A stretch of DNA of 64,000 bases. Origin: CAVTND01 sp963735955 (GTDB taxonomy: Bacteria; Pseudomonadota; Gammaproteobacteria; Burkholderiales; Burkholderiaceae_F). The position numbers were made by a program, and so were the translations under genes. The DNA lies in the NCBI GenBank assembly GCA_963735955.1, contig CAVTND010000016.1, positions 372,001-436,000 on the forward strand, in the 5' to 3' direction. The notes beneath the pieces were generated by a model. That model did no database searches. It was given only the letters and a program-made list of their open reading frames with translations, and was not told the origin of the DNA. Below, in pieces: positions 18,036 through 25,605 of this stretch. Every line of letters begins with the position of its first letter. Position 1 is the stretch's first letter.

Positions 18036-18668
18036 TCAGGTCGGCTTCAGTTCGTTGCGCGCGACTTGTTCGCCGAGCCTTTCGATCTGTGCTTTCATGC
18101 GGCCGACAATGAGCATAACGAGCTGGAAACCAAAATCGGGATGCTGGAAGTACAGCTCCTTGAGCTCTTCGTTTGTCATGCGAAGTACCTCTACATCGGT
18201 CTCACAGACGCAGCTGAGAGTTCGTCGACCCTCGGGAGTAAAGAGTCCGATCTCTCCGAACAGCAGGCCGTCGCCTGCCTTCGTACCAGCCTCGGGAAAC
18301 CGCACGAGCCCCGAAACTATGAAGTAAACGTCGCTCGCCGGGTCCCCTTTGCTGAAGACCAGGTCCCCCGCCTTGAACACCTTGCGTTTCATGTACGGAC
18401 GCAGCCAATCGACGTCGAAGTGCTCGGACTTCGCGGCCACCTCGACTCGCTTGACCAGCCTGCGCATCGCGAGCAGCCGATGCACGTTGAGTGGCAGAAG
18501 CGTGATGTGCAGCAGCGCCGAGGGCCAAAACCCTGTGAGCACCCCGTAGCTCACGAACAGGACGTTGCTGCAGATCGCCGCAGCCCGAAGCGGGATCATC
18601 GTCTTGGCCGAAAATGCGACCAGCGACGCACCCGCAGCCGAAAAGCCGACAAGATCAACCAACTGCAT
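18036..18668 (-). CDS. Membrane-anchored cyclic-nucleotide-binding domain protein
   Basis: 210 residues. The first ~65 residues hold two or three hydrophobic helices (LVGFSAAGASLVAFSA, IPLRAAAICSNVLFVSYGVL, SALLHITLLPLNVHRLLAM). Residues about 95-190 form a cyclic-nucleotide-binding fold: FKAGDLVFSKGDPASDVYFI, GLVRFPEAGTKAG, LLFGEIGLFTPEGRRT, CVCETDVEVLRMTNEEL. The phosphate-binding cassette (GEIGLFTPEGRRT) has the expected Gly-Glu and a basic pair but not the strict R-x-A/S. No HTH follows, so it is not a CRP-type regulator. It may sense cNMP or simply scaffold at the membrane. Confidence 0.75.
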   Translation of the reverse strand: MQLVDLVGFSAAGASLVAFSAKTMIPLRAAAICSNVLFVSYGVLTGFWPSALLHITLLPLNVHRLLAMRRLVKRVEVAAKSEHFDVDWLRPYMKRKVFKAGDLVFSKGDPASDVYFIVSGLVRFPEAGTKAGDGLLFGEIGLFTPEGRRTLSCVCETDVEVLRMTNEELKELYFQHPDFGFQLVMLIVGRMKAQIERLGEQVARNELKPT

Positions 18669-18870
18669 TCGGCACCTCGCTGCTCGGCGCTACGGAAGGA
18701 ACTCAGTCTACGACGCTGGGTACGCTGGGACGACGCCAGTCTTGTTCCGGGTGGCCCCGCAGTCCTTCGGAAGCTAACCGGATATTCGTCAGAAACGTCT
18801 GGTTCGAAGCAATCTGCGCAGCGGCGGATGATGGCCGGTTCTGGAGACGATGGTTGGATTCAGCGCCGCG

Positions 18871-19746
18871 TCACACACCGTACTTCCGGAACCAGTCGAG
18901 CATCCGCTTCCAGCCGTTTTCGGCGTCGTCCTTGCGATAATTGTCGGGGCGGAAGTCCGCATGGAAGCCATGCCCGGCCTCCGGGTAGATGACGAGTTCG
19001 CACGGCGTGCCGGCAGCCTTCAGCGCAGCGAAGAACTTCTCGACTTCGGCAATGGGAACGCCAGCATCCTTCGCGCCATAGAGGCCGAGCACCGGCATCC
19101 TGATTTCGCCGACACGATCCATCGCCGTGCGCGGCGTGTACTCGTTACTTGCCCCGCCGACCGGGCCGTACCACGACACGACGGCCTTGAGTTTCAGGTT
19201 GGTCGCCGCATAGACAAGCGGCGTGCGACCGCCGCGGCAAAAACCGGTGATCGCCATTCTCGTCATGTCCCCGCTGCGACTTGCGCGCGCGAACTCGACC
19301 GTTGCGTCGTAGTCAGAGACGAGTTCGGTGTCGTACTTGGTGTTCACGATCGGCCGGATCTCTTCCATCGACTTGAGCTGCGTGAGATCAGCCTTGCGCG
19401 TGTACAGATCGGGCACGATTGCGTAATAGCCCGCCTTTGCGAGTCGACGGCAGACGTCTTTCATGTAGTGATTGAGGCCGAAGATTTCGGCCGCGACCAA
19501 TACCACCGGGAACGGTCCGCCCTTCGCTGGCATCGCGCGGTAGCCGCGCAAGGCGCCGGTGGGCGTGGGAATCGAGACGTCCGCCGCGTCGAGCCCATCG
19601 ATGTCGGTCGTGATCTGCTGCGCGGACGCCGGCCCCGACACCGCCAATGCGGCACTCGCGCCAAGCGTCGTCCAGATGAAATCACGGCGATCGAACGATT
19701 TCGCCGGCAGCAAGCCGTTGATATCCTGGTCGAGATCCAATTTCAT
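18871..19746 (-). CDS. Dienelactone hydrolase family protein with Tat-type signal
   Basis: 291 residues from an ATG at 19746. The N-terminus holds a twin-arginine pattern (FDRRDFIWTTLGASAALAVS) ending near ASAQ, so export to the periplasm is likely. The body is a dienelactone hydrolase: FPVVLVAAEIFGLNHYMKDV, the nucleophile elbow ITGFCRGGR (Cys rather than Ser, as in the family), and a late His in YPEAGHGFHADFRPDNY with an Asp in GAKDAGVP. The family includes secreted homologues with unknown substrates. The downstream neighbour on the same strand is the cNMP-binding protein. Confidence 0.85.
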   Translation of the reverse strand: MKLDLDQDINGLLPAKSFDRRDFIWTTLGASAALAVSGPASAQQITTDIDGLDAADVSIPTPTGALRGYRAMPAKGGPFPVVLVAAEIFGLNHYMKDVCRRLAKAGYYAIVPDLYTRKADLTQLKSMEEIRPIVNTKYDTELVSDYDATVEFARASRSGDMTRMAITGFCRGGRTPLVYAATNLKLKAVVSWYGPVGGASNEYTPRTAMDRVGEIRMPVLGLYGAKDAGVPIAEVEKFFAALKAAGTPCELVIYPEAGHGFHADFRPDNYRKDDAENGWKRMLDWFRKYGV

Positions 19747-19775
19747 TGACACCGCTTCCGACGCGGCGCGAAATG

Positions 19776-20045
19776 TCAGCGGCCGGGATCCTGGATTGCG
19801 ATTCGACCGCTGGCGTTTTCTCCAACGCCGGGCGAACGCTCCGAATAGGCGCACAAACTTGTCAGCAGCCGGTGCATGTTGCCGATAACTCCTTCGTGCG
19901 CGCTCAAGGCAACAGCGTGCTTCCGCAGTTCGCGCAGCTCGTTCACCATTTCCAGCACATCGTCCGGATAGAACTTGACCCTTCCGTCCTGGTCGGCTGC
20001 GGTGCTGCACACTGCTTCCAACTCGTTCAGTTTTTCGTCGGTCAT
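19776..20045 (-). CDS. Small acidic hypothetical protein
   Basis: 89 residues from an ATG at 20045 with GGAGG seven bases upstream, which makes translation credible. Residues about 24-50 (VKFYPDDVLEMVNELRELRK) look like a helix with a charged heptad. There is no signal peptide or membrane helix and no known family. It lies 29 bases upstream of the dienelactone hydrolase on the same strand and may share its transcript. Confidence 0.5.
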   Translation of the reverse strand: MTDEKLNELEAVCSTAADQDGRVKFYPDDVLEMVNELRELRKHAVALSAHEGVIGNMHRLLTSLCAYSERSPGVGENASGRIAIQDPGR

Positions 20046-20233
20046 CTCAGCCTCCGATAGAGACTATGGAAGAACGTGGAGCCTTCGTTGGAACGAGAAC
20101 CGCCCGGCGGCTCGATCCGGACAAGTCCGCGTTCAGGAAAGTCTGATCCTCCGGTCGAAGGACAGCAATTGCCAGGAAGCTGCCTGTGCAGCCTGCTTCC
20201 GAAGGATTCTATTCGCCGAAACCGGGAGGGGGC

Positions 20234-20842
20234 TCAAGCCTTCGCATACCAGGACTTCACGGCGGCATGGTCGCGCACGGCGTCGTGCACCCCCAATAAC
20301 TTGGTGTAACCGGCAAAGATCGTGGCGGGAATGTGATCAACCTTGCCACTATTGAACCAGCGCACCGCCATGTGGAGCTTGAGGTCCACGACCTGGAGCT
20401 TTGCACCGCCGAAGAACGGCTCGCCGAGGATGTTCTTCTCCGCGAACCTTGCCCACGCGGGCAGAAAGCCCGCCACTATCGCCTCGCGCGCAGCCCGCTT
20501 CTCGGCGTCCCCCATGCGGATGGTCGGCGCGACGACGGCGCGGAGGTCTTCAACGTGCTGCATCATTCCTTCGTGGCGCGCCGCTTCGAAGTCGTCGTCA
20601 GGGTGAAGACCGTGGCGACGGCCGATCAATACAAGGATGGCGTTGGAATGCGCGAGCGGTGGGTGTGCCGGCAGCTCGAGGACGGGCATGCCGCCGTAGG
20701 GCATCTGACCCTTCATCGCGGGCCAGGCGGCGGGGTTGATGCGCTCGTCTTCGAAATCGATGCCGGCGACGTGCAGGGCGAGGCGACACTCCTCGCCGCG
20801 ACTCACGGGAGCGTCGAAGTAGATCAGCTTGGGCTTGGTCAT
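20234..20842 (-). CDS. Glutathione S-transferase family protein
   Basis: About 202 residues from the ATG at 20842. The N-terminal thioredoxin-like half has KLIYFDAPVSRGEECRLALH and the conserved cis-Pro GGMPVLEL, then a glutathione-contacting AHSNAILVLIG in place of the usual E-S-x-A-I. The all-helical C-terminal half resembles sigma/alpha-type GSTs (FAEKNILGEPFFGGAKLQVV, DLKLHMAVRWF). It probably conjugates or reduces electrophiles with glutathione in the cytoplasm. It is divergent from the SYLF gene at 21045. Confidence 0.8.
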   Translation of the reverse strand: MTKPKLIYFDAPVSRGEECRLALHVAGIDFEDERINPAAWPAMKGQMPYGGMPVLELPAHPPLAHSNAILVLIGRRHGLHPDDDFEAARHEGMMQHVEDLRAVVAPTIRMGDAEKRAAREAIVAGFLPAWARFAEKNILGEPFFGGAKLQVVDLKLHMAVRWFNSGKVDHIPATIFAGYTKLLGVHDAVRDHAAVKSWYAKA

Positions 20843-21044
20843 CAAGGGCAACGTAGCACAATGCGAATCGCACTTGGGGCTGACCGGGCCGGCTCTCGCG
20901 TTGGGGAGTCTTCGCTACGCCGGTCGCCGCCGGGTGCGTCCCTGTCGGGCGGCCTTGCAGCATCGCCCGGTAGGAGGACAATGGCACGCGCGACGCGCCC
21001 GTTAAGCGCGTCGACTATCTGACCAGTTACGGGGAGAACCATCC

Positions 21045-21626
21045 ATGCGTTCTGTTCTATTGAATAGGAATAGCGTACTTCCGCGCACGATGGCTGCGCT
21101 CGCCGCTGCCACGGCCCTGTTTCTCGTACCGGCTGCGCCGGCGATAGCGGCGTCGGCGGCCGAACTCAGCCGCGACGCCAACCAGGCGCTGCAGAGCCTC
21201 TACGCCAAAGTTCCGGCCGCCAAGACGATCGGCGCCAAGGCGCAAGCAGTCCTTGTGTTCCCGACCATAACCAAAGCCGGCCTCGGCATCGGTGGCCAAT
21301 ATGGCGACGGAGCGTTGATCAAGGGCGGCAAGACGGTCGCCTACTACAACACGACCGGTATTTCGAGCGGCCTGCAGGCCGGAGCGCAGCAGTACGGCTA
21401 CGCGATGTTCTTCATGAACGAGGCCGCGCTGAAGGCACTCGACAGCACCAAAGGATTCGAGGTCGGCGTCGGCCCGACTGTAGTCGTGATGGACGAAGGC
21501 AAGGCGAAGTCGACGACGACGACGACGATCAAGGACGACATCTACGCCTTCATCTTCAGCCAGCAGGGTCTGATGGCCGGCCTCGGCCTGCAGGGCAACA
21601 AGATCACGAAGATCGACCCGAAGTGA
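21045..21626 (+). CDS. SYLF/YSC84-like lipid-binding domain protein, secreted
   Basis: 193 residues. The signal peptide (about 1-35) has a hydrophobic core LAAATALFLVPAAPAIA. The rest is one SYLF domain: SRDANQALQSLYAKVPAAK, QAVLVFPTITKAGLGIGGQY, GDGALIKGGKTVAYYN, GLQAGAQQYGYAMFFMNEAA, QGLMAGLGLQGNKITKI. Eukaryotic SYLF domains bind phosphoinositides; bacterial ones are periplasmic and of unknown role. A hairpin-forming stretch follows the stop (21637-21666) before the convergent TonB-like gene. Confidence 0.88.
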   Translation: MRSVLLNRNSVLPRTMAALAAATALFLVPAAPAIAASAAELSRDANQALQSLYAKVPAAKTIGAKAQAVLVFPTITKAGLGIGGQYGDGALIKGGKTVAYYNTTGISSGLQAGAQQYGYAMFFMNEAALKALDSTKGFEVGVGPTVVVMDEGKAKSTTTTTIKDDIYAFIFSQQGLMAGLGLQGNKITKIDPK

Positions 21627-21757
21627 CCGTTATCGACCCGGGCCGGCAGGCCCCCGTGCGCCCGGGAACTGCTGAAGCGGTGCCGTAACGCCCGCCTCTA
21701 CGGTGCACGCCGTCCAACGCGGGGCGGCGTTCACGAGCTAGGGTCTGTGAACAGGCC

Positions 21758-22810
21758 CTAGGACGGCAGGAAATCGACCGGCCAGGTGACCGTGATGGCG
21801 TCCACGTCCTTCGCGCCGAAATCAAACTGCTTGATCCGCGCCAGCAGCTTGCGCTCCAGGTCCGGCGCCTTCAGTTCGCTCGACACGATCCGCAGGTCGA
21901 CCACCTGACCCGCAGGCGCGATCTTCAGTTCGAGCACGACCTTGCCCTGCAGCGACGGCTCCTCGCGCAGTGCACGGTTGTAGATCGCATAGATCGCGCC
22001 CTTGTTGCGCTCGAACACAAGCTTGATCTCTTCGATCGAGCGCGATGCCTTGCCGCTCGCGCCCCGCTGCAACGCGCCGCCGCGGCCGGCACCAGTGCCA
22101 CCGCCGCCCTGCGCAGAGCTGCCGTAGCCACCGCCGCCCGCTCCGCCGGCCACGCCTTCAACCAAGGTCGTTGAGCGACCTGCGAGGCCGCCACCGCCCG
22201 TGTCGCGGCTGTAGGCGGCGGTGTTGATGCCGCCGCTGCCGCCGGTCGCGTTGGAAGTGATCAGCGATCGAGTCGGCACGCCGGGCCCGACTCCGGCGCC
22301 GACGCCCGGGCCGACGCCCGAACCCACACCCGGGCCCGGCTTGATGTCCTTGTTCATTTGCACGGCGGCCGGTGCCGAGTGCAGTTCGGCGAGTTCGTTC
22401 TTCATCGCGAGCAGGCCCACGCCGGAGGCCTTGGCACGCGCGTTCTCGAGCTTTTCACCCGGTGCCTTGTTCGGCTCCGGCCGGCGCGCCTCGACCACCG
22501 GCGCCTTGGGCTCGGGCTTCGGCGTATCCGGCTTGGCAGACTTGGCTTCGTCCTTCGGTGCCGGCTTGTCGATCTTCGGCAGCAGCGGCGGCAACGGTTC
22601 GCGATCGAGCAGCAGCTTCGCAAAGTGCTGCGGCACCTGCTCGACCGCGGTGCGATCGGGCTCCCGCACCGGCAGCCAGGGCAAGACGAGCGCGATCAGC
22701 AGGCAGACCAGCAGTACGCGCTTGAGGATCTGCTTGAAGCGCTCCTCGTCTTCGGCGGAGACCGACCACGCCAGGACCGGCGTGTGCAGATAGGCGGCTG
22801 CGGCAACCAT
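21758..22810 (-). CDS. AgmX/PglI-type TonB-like energy transducer
   Basis: 350 residues; the ATG overlaps the stop of the upstream ExbD gene (TGATG). A cytoplasmic lead precedes one membrane helix (about 33-52, VLLVCLLIALVLPWLPV). A periplasmic Pro/Lys/Glu-rich arm follows (KPAPKDEAKSAKPDTPKPEP), then a striking Gly-Val-Pro repeat (22277-22342) and Gly-rich tracts. The last ~90 residues are a TonB-like domain of the AgmX/PglI type: EIKLVFERNKGAIYAIYNRA, LQGKVVLELKIAPAGQV, FDFGAKDVDAITVTWPVDFL. It probably carries force from the ExbB/ExbD motor just upstream to outer-membrane partners. Last gene of the envelope cluster. Confidence 0.88.
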   Translation of the reverse strand: MVAAAAYLHTPVLAWSVSAEDEERFKQILKRVLLVCLLIALVLPWLPVREPDRTAVEQVPQHFAKLLLDREPLPPLLPKIDKPAPKDEAKSAKPDTPKPEPKAPVVEARRPEPNKAPGEKLENARAKASGVGLLAMKNELAELHSAPAAVQMNKDIKPGPGVGSGVGPGVGAGVGPGVPTRSLITSNATGGSGGINTAAYSRDTGGGGLAGRSTTLVEGVAGGAGGGGYGSSAQGGGGTGAGRGGALQRGASGKASRSIEEIKLVFERNKGAIYAIYNRALREEPSLQGKVVLELKIAPAGQVVDLRIVSSELKAPDLERKLLARIKQFDFGAKDVDAITVTWPVDFLPS

Positions 22811-23301
22811 CAGGAGCCCTTCTTCTGCACCGCGAACGACACATCGGTGAAGTTGGCGCGCGCGCAGGTGACCAGCACCTTGCGCAGCAGCCGGTACGGG
22901 ATCTCCTTGTCGCCCATGATCGTGATCGCGCTCTTGGCAGCCTCGTTCTCGGCCCGGATCACCTGGCGGCCGGCCAGCACGTCGAGCTCGGCCTTCAGGG
23001 GCGGGATGACGTCGCCCTCGGCATTGATCACGTCGCTCACCGCAGCGACCTTGCGGCCGTCGACGATGATGTCGTTCTGGCTGACCAGCACCACCACGGT
23101 CTCGCGCGGTGTCTTCTCCGCGGTCGATTCCGGCAGCTTGATCGCCTTCGAATTCGGCAGGATATCCGCCACCCCCGTGTTGATCAGCAGGAAGAAGATC
23201 AGGATCGTGAAGATGTCGATCAGCGATACGAGGTTGAGGTCGACCGACGTTGTGTTGCGGCCGCGGCGCGCAGCGCGCTTCTGGATTCCGGTCTGCTTCA
23301 T
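22810..23301 (-). CDS. ExbD/TolR family motor stator protein (second copy)
   Basis: 163 residues. Cytoplasmic basic start (RRGRNTTSVDLNLVSLIDI), one membrane helix FTILIFFLLINTG (about 27-43) with the conserved Asp just inside its start (SLIDIF), then a periplasmic domain (ETVVVLVSQNDIIVDGRKVA, ending VTCARANFTDVSF). ExbD/TolR proteins pair with ExbB/TolQ to turn proton flow into movement. It overlaps the first ExbD by four bases and the TonB-like gene by one. Confidence 0.88.
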   Translation of the reverse strand: MKQTGIQKRAARRGRNTTSVDLNLVSLIDIFTILIFFLLINTGVADILPNSKAIKLPESTAEKTPRETVVVLVSQNDIIVDGRKVAAVSDVINAEGDVIPPLKAELDVLAGRQVIRAENEAAKSAITIMGDKEIPYRLLRKVLVTCARANFTDVSFAVQKKGS

Positions 23302-23810
23302 CGCGCGCCTCCCGCCGCCGCGCGGATCGGCGCATCGCCGATCGAGATGTCCGGGAACAGTGCGACTTCGACCACCTTCGCGCCCTGCACCTGGTGGCCG
23401 GCGCGCAATGCGTCCATCACCTGCACCAACACGTCGTAGGGCACGCTGGGCTCTGGCAGCACGGTGGCATCCGTCTTGTCGGGAAACTTCTCCTTGATCG
23501 CGCGCATCAGCGTGCCGAGCGCGACGATGTCGTATCTGCCCGCCTGGGTCTTTGGAATGCTCTGGATCAGGCCACCGATGCGATCCCCGACCTCGATCGT
23601 TTCGGCGCGGATCACGATTTCGAGGTTGAGTTTTTCGGCTGAGAGTTTTTCCAGCGCGCCGGTCGACTGCGCCGGCAGCGCCAGGTCGAGCACCGAGAGC
23701 CGCGTGAATACCGCCGTGCTGAGCAAAAACGGCACCAGCACGACGATCAGGTTGATGAACGCCGTGACGTCGAGCCCGGTGGACTCACGGCGCAGGCGGC
23801 GCATGCGCAT
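23298..23810 (-). CDS. ExbD/TolR family motor stator protein (first copy, diverged)
   Basis: 170 residues. The single membrane helix is DVTAFINLIVVLVPFLLSTAV (about 14-34); the position where ExbD has its membrane Asp seems to be occupied by Asn (FINLIV), with Asp one turn earlier (LDVTAF). The periplasmic part is ExbD-like (LNLEIVIRAETIEVGDRIGG, YDVLVQVMDALRAGHQV). Two unequal ExbD/TolR copies with one ExbB are also found in the Myxococcus AglRQS motor. In that motor the copies differ in whether they carry the proton-binding Asp. That parallel is from memory. Confidence 0.82.
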   Translation of the reverse strand: MRMRRLRRESTGLDVTAFINLIVVLVPFLLSTAVFTRLSVLDLALPAQSTGALEKLSAEKLNLEIVIRAETIEVGDRIGGLIQSIPKTQAGRYDIVALGTLMRAIKEKFPDKTDATVLPEPSVPYDVLVQVMDALRAGHQVQGAKVVEVALFPDISIGDAPIRAAAGGAR

Positions 23811-23844
23811 GCTTGACTCCTCGCTTCGGGTGCAACCGGCCGCG

Positions 23845-24501
23845 CTACTCGGCCGCGTGTCGAACCTCGGATTTCATCCGCTGCGTCAGATTGAGGAAGC
23901 TGATCTTCGCCGCCTCCAGACTGTCGACGATCTCGGTGGCGCGCGCCTGCAGGAACGCGTGGATCAGCAGGAACGGGATCGCCACCATCAGAGCGAAGGC
24001 GGTGTTGTTCATCGCAATCGAAATCGACGCGGCCAGCAGTTCCGCCTTCTCGGCCGGGTTGACACTGGCCACCGCGGTGAAGGCCTTGATCAGGCCGATG
24101 ATGGTGCCGAGCAGGCCAACCAGCGTGATCACGTTGGCGAAGGTCGCGATGTAGTGCGTGCGCTTCTCCAGCCGCGGCACGATCTCCATCATGCCCTCTT
24201 CCATCGCCGCATCCACGTCCTCGCGTCGGTGCTGGGTCTTCAGTCGCTCGATCCCGTAGGTGACGATCTTGCCGATTGCCACATCGGCGCCTCCGGCGAC
24301 CGCCTGCGCCTTGTCGAACCTGCCGTTCTGCAGCAGCGGCAGCATCTTGTCCCACATCTTGCGGTTCTCGGTGCGCGCGCGGTTCAGGAAGATGAAGCGT
24401 TCGATCGCCACCGCCAGACCGAGCGCCATGATCAGGATGCTGGGGTAGATGAACAGCCCGCTGTCCTGGAAGAACTTGACGACGGTGTTGAATGCATTCA
24501 T
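23845..24501 (-). CDS. MotA/TolQ/ExbB proton channel family protein
   Basis: 218 residues from the ATG at 24501. Three membrane helices: YPSILIMALGLAVAIERFIF (about 18-37), then HYIATFANVITLVGLLGTII and ISIAMNNTAFALMVAIPFLL. These include the ExbB/TolQ signature TLVGLLGTIIGLIKAF and the threonine-rich gating region. It is the proton-channel half of the motor with the two ExbD proteins downstream (35-base gap). It most likely powers the TonB-like protein and the trans-envelope TPR/barrel proteins of this cluster. Confidence 0.92.
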   Translation of the reverse strand: MNAFNTVVKFFQDSGLFIYPSILIMALGLAVAIERFIFLNRARTENRKMWDKMLPLLQNGRFDKAQAVAGGADVAIGKIVTYGIERLKTQHRREDVDAAMEEGMMEIVPRLEKRTHYIATFANVITLVGLLGTIIGLIKAFTAVASVNPAEKAELLAASISIAMNNTAFALMVAIPFLLIHAFLQARATEIVDSLEAAKISFLNLTQRMKSEVRHAAE

Positions 24502-24538
24502 GACTGACTCCCGTGTAACCACTCAAAACGAATTGAAT

Positions 24539-24892
24539 TTACTTGCGCTCGGCCACCGGCGCGGCACTCACCGCGGCCGGTCCGTTCGGTGCCGCGGCGC
24601 GGGACTGGATCAGGCCCTCGTACCGCACCTGGCGGCGAAACACATCGCGATCGACAGGTGCCAACGCCTCGTCGAGCACGCTTTCCAGCGGCCGGCTCGA
24701 CAGATCCGCCGGCGTCGGCTTCTTCCACGGCACGATGTAGAGCACCTTCGGCAGCTCGCGACTGCCGATGATCTGCGTGCGGTCGATGTCGGCGCGGTCC
24801 TCGGCGACGGCACTGATCGCGATCACGCTGCCGACGACGGCAATGGTCCCGCGCAAAACGGGGGCTCGATGCCCGAAGAAGCGCCACTTCAT
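24539..24892 (-). CDS. Small exported protein of the envelope cluster, unknown function
   Basis: 117 residues. A signal peptide or anchor at 14-30 (RGTIAVVGSVIAISAVAEDR) precedes a compact region with TQIIGSRELPKVLYIVPWKK and an Ala/Pro-rich tail. The IIGSRELPKVLYIVPWK stretch is the only strongly conserved-looking part. No family name is known to me. It overlaps the end of the TPR lipoprotein gene by four bases and lies 37 bases before ExbB, so it belongs to the operon. Confidence 0.65.
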   Translation of the reverse strand: MKWRFFGHRAPVLRGTIAVVGSVIAISAVAEDRADIDRTQIIGSRELPKVLYIVPWKKPTPADLSSRPLESVLDEALAPVDRDVFRRQVRYEGLIQSRAAAPNGPAAVSAAPVAERK

Positions 24893-25605
24893 CCCTGCTC
24901 CTTGCGTTGAGCCGCGGTCTTCTGCGAACTGCGGTTCCTGAGGTCGCTGGTCCAGCGCTTCACCTGGTCGTCGCCACCCGGCGTAAGTTGCAGGTAACGA
25001 TCGTAGAGTTCAAGCGCGCGTGCGCCATCCCACAGATACAAGTCATACAAAATGCCGAGGTTGAGCACGGCAGGCGCATAGGTGGCATCGAGCGAGATCG
25101 CGTTTTCGTATGAGGTCTTCGCTTTCGTGAAGTCGCCAGCCATCCGGTAGGTGATCCCCAGCTGGTTGTTGAGGTCGGCGCGCTGCGGGCTTAGTTGGAC
25201 CGCCTTCTCGAACGCAGCAATCGCTTCCGCGTTCCTGCCGGCCTGGCGATGGATGAGGCCGAGGTTGGCATGCGGCCCTGCCAGCTCCGGATTGGACTTC
25301 GTCAGCGCGACGAAGCCGCGCTCGGCCTCAGCCGTGCGTCCCGCTGCCAGCGCCTGGCGCGCGGTATCGAAGTCACGCTGTACAGCGGGGCTGATCGGCG
25401 CCGGCTCGGGCTTGGCGAGCGCCGGCGCCGCCGCAACTTGCTTGGCGGGCGCGGCCGGCGGAGCGGCGATCTTCGCGCCGGCCGGCGTGGCAGATGCTGG
25501 TGACTGCGCTTGCTCCGGCTTCTCGGCAAACATCGCGCACGCCGACAGCATCGCGCTCACCGCTGCGAGGCAGCCCACCCGGATCGCGTTTTCAGCGAAT
25601 CGCAT
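24889..25605 (-). CDS. TPR-repeat lipoprotein
   Basis: 238 residues with a lipoprotein signal (lipobox LSAC, Cys at about residue 22), an Ala/Pro-rich spacer and at least four TPR units (FDTARQALAAGRTAEAERGF, PHANLGLIHRQAGRNAEAIA, LNNQLGITYRMAGDFTKAKT, AVLNLGILYDLYLWDGARA). It would sit on the periplasmic face of the outer or inner membrane and act as a protein scaffold. A TPR lipoprotein of similar size (GltE) occurs in the Myxococcus gliding machine. It overlaps the large TPR gene upstream by 14 bases. Confidence 0.82.
   Translation of the reverse strand: MRFAENAIRVGCLAAVSAMLSACAMFAEKPEQAQSPASATPAGAKIAAPPAAPAKQVAAAPALAKPEPAPISPAVQRDFDTARQALAAGRTAEAERGFVALTKSNPELAGPHANLGLIHRQAGRNAEAIAAFEKAVQLSPQRADLNNQLGITYRMAGDFTKAKTSYENAISLDATYAPAVLNLGILYDLYLWDGARALELYDRYLQLTPGGDDQVKRWTSDLRNRSSQKTAAQRKEQG

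Noticed and set aside
16759..18327. Plus-strand frame of 522 codons across nadB
   Set aside because: Antisense shadow of nadB and the cNMP-binding gene.
21637..21666. CCCGGGC...GCCCGGG hairpin between the SYLF gene and the TonB-like gene as an intrinsic terminator
   Set aside because: Arms of seven with a GC loop but no T-run; too weak to call a terminator.
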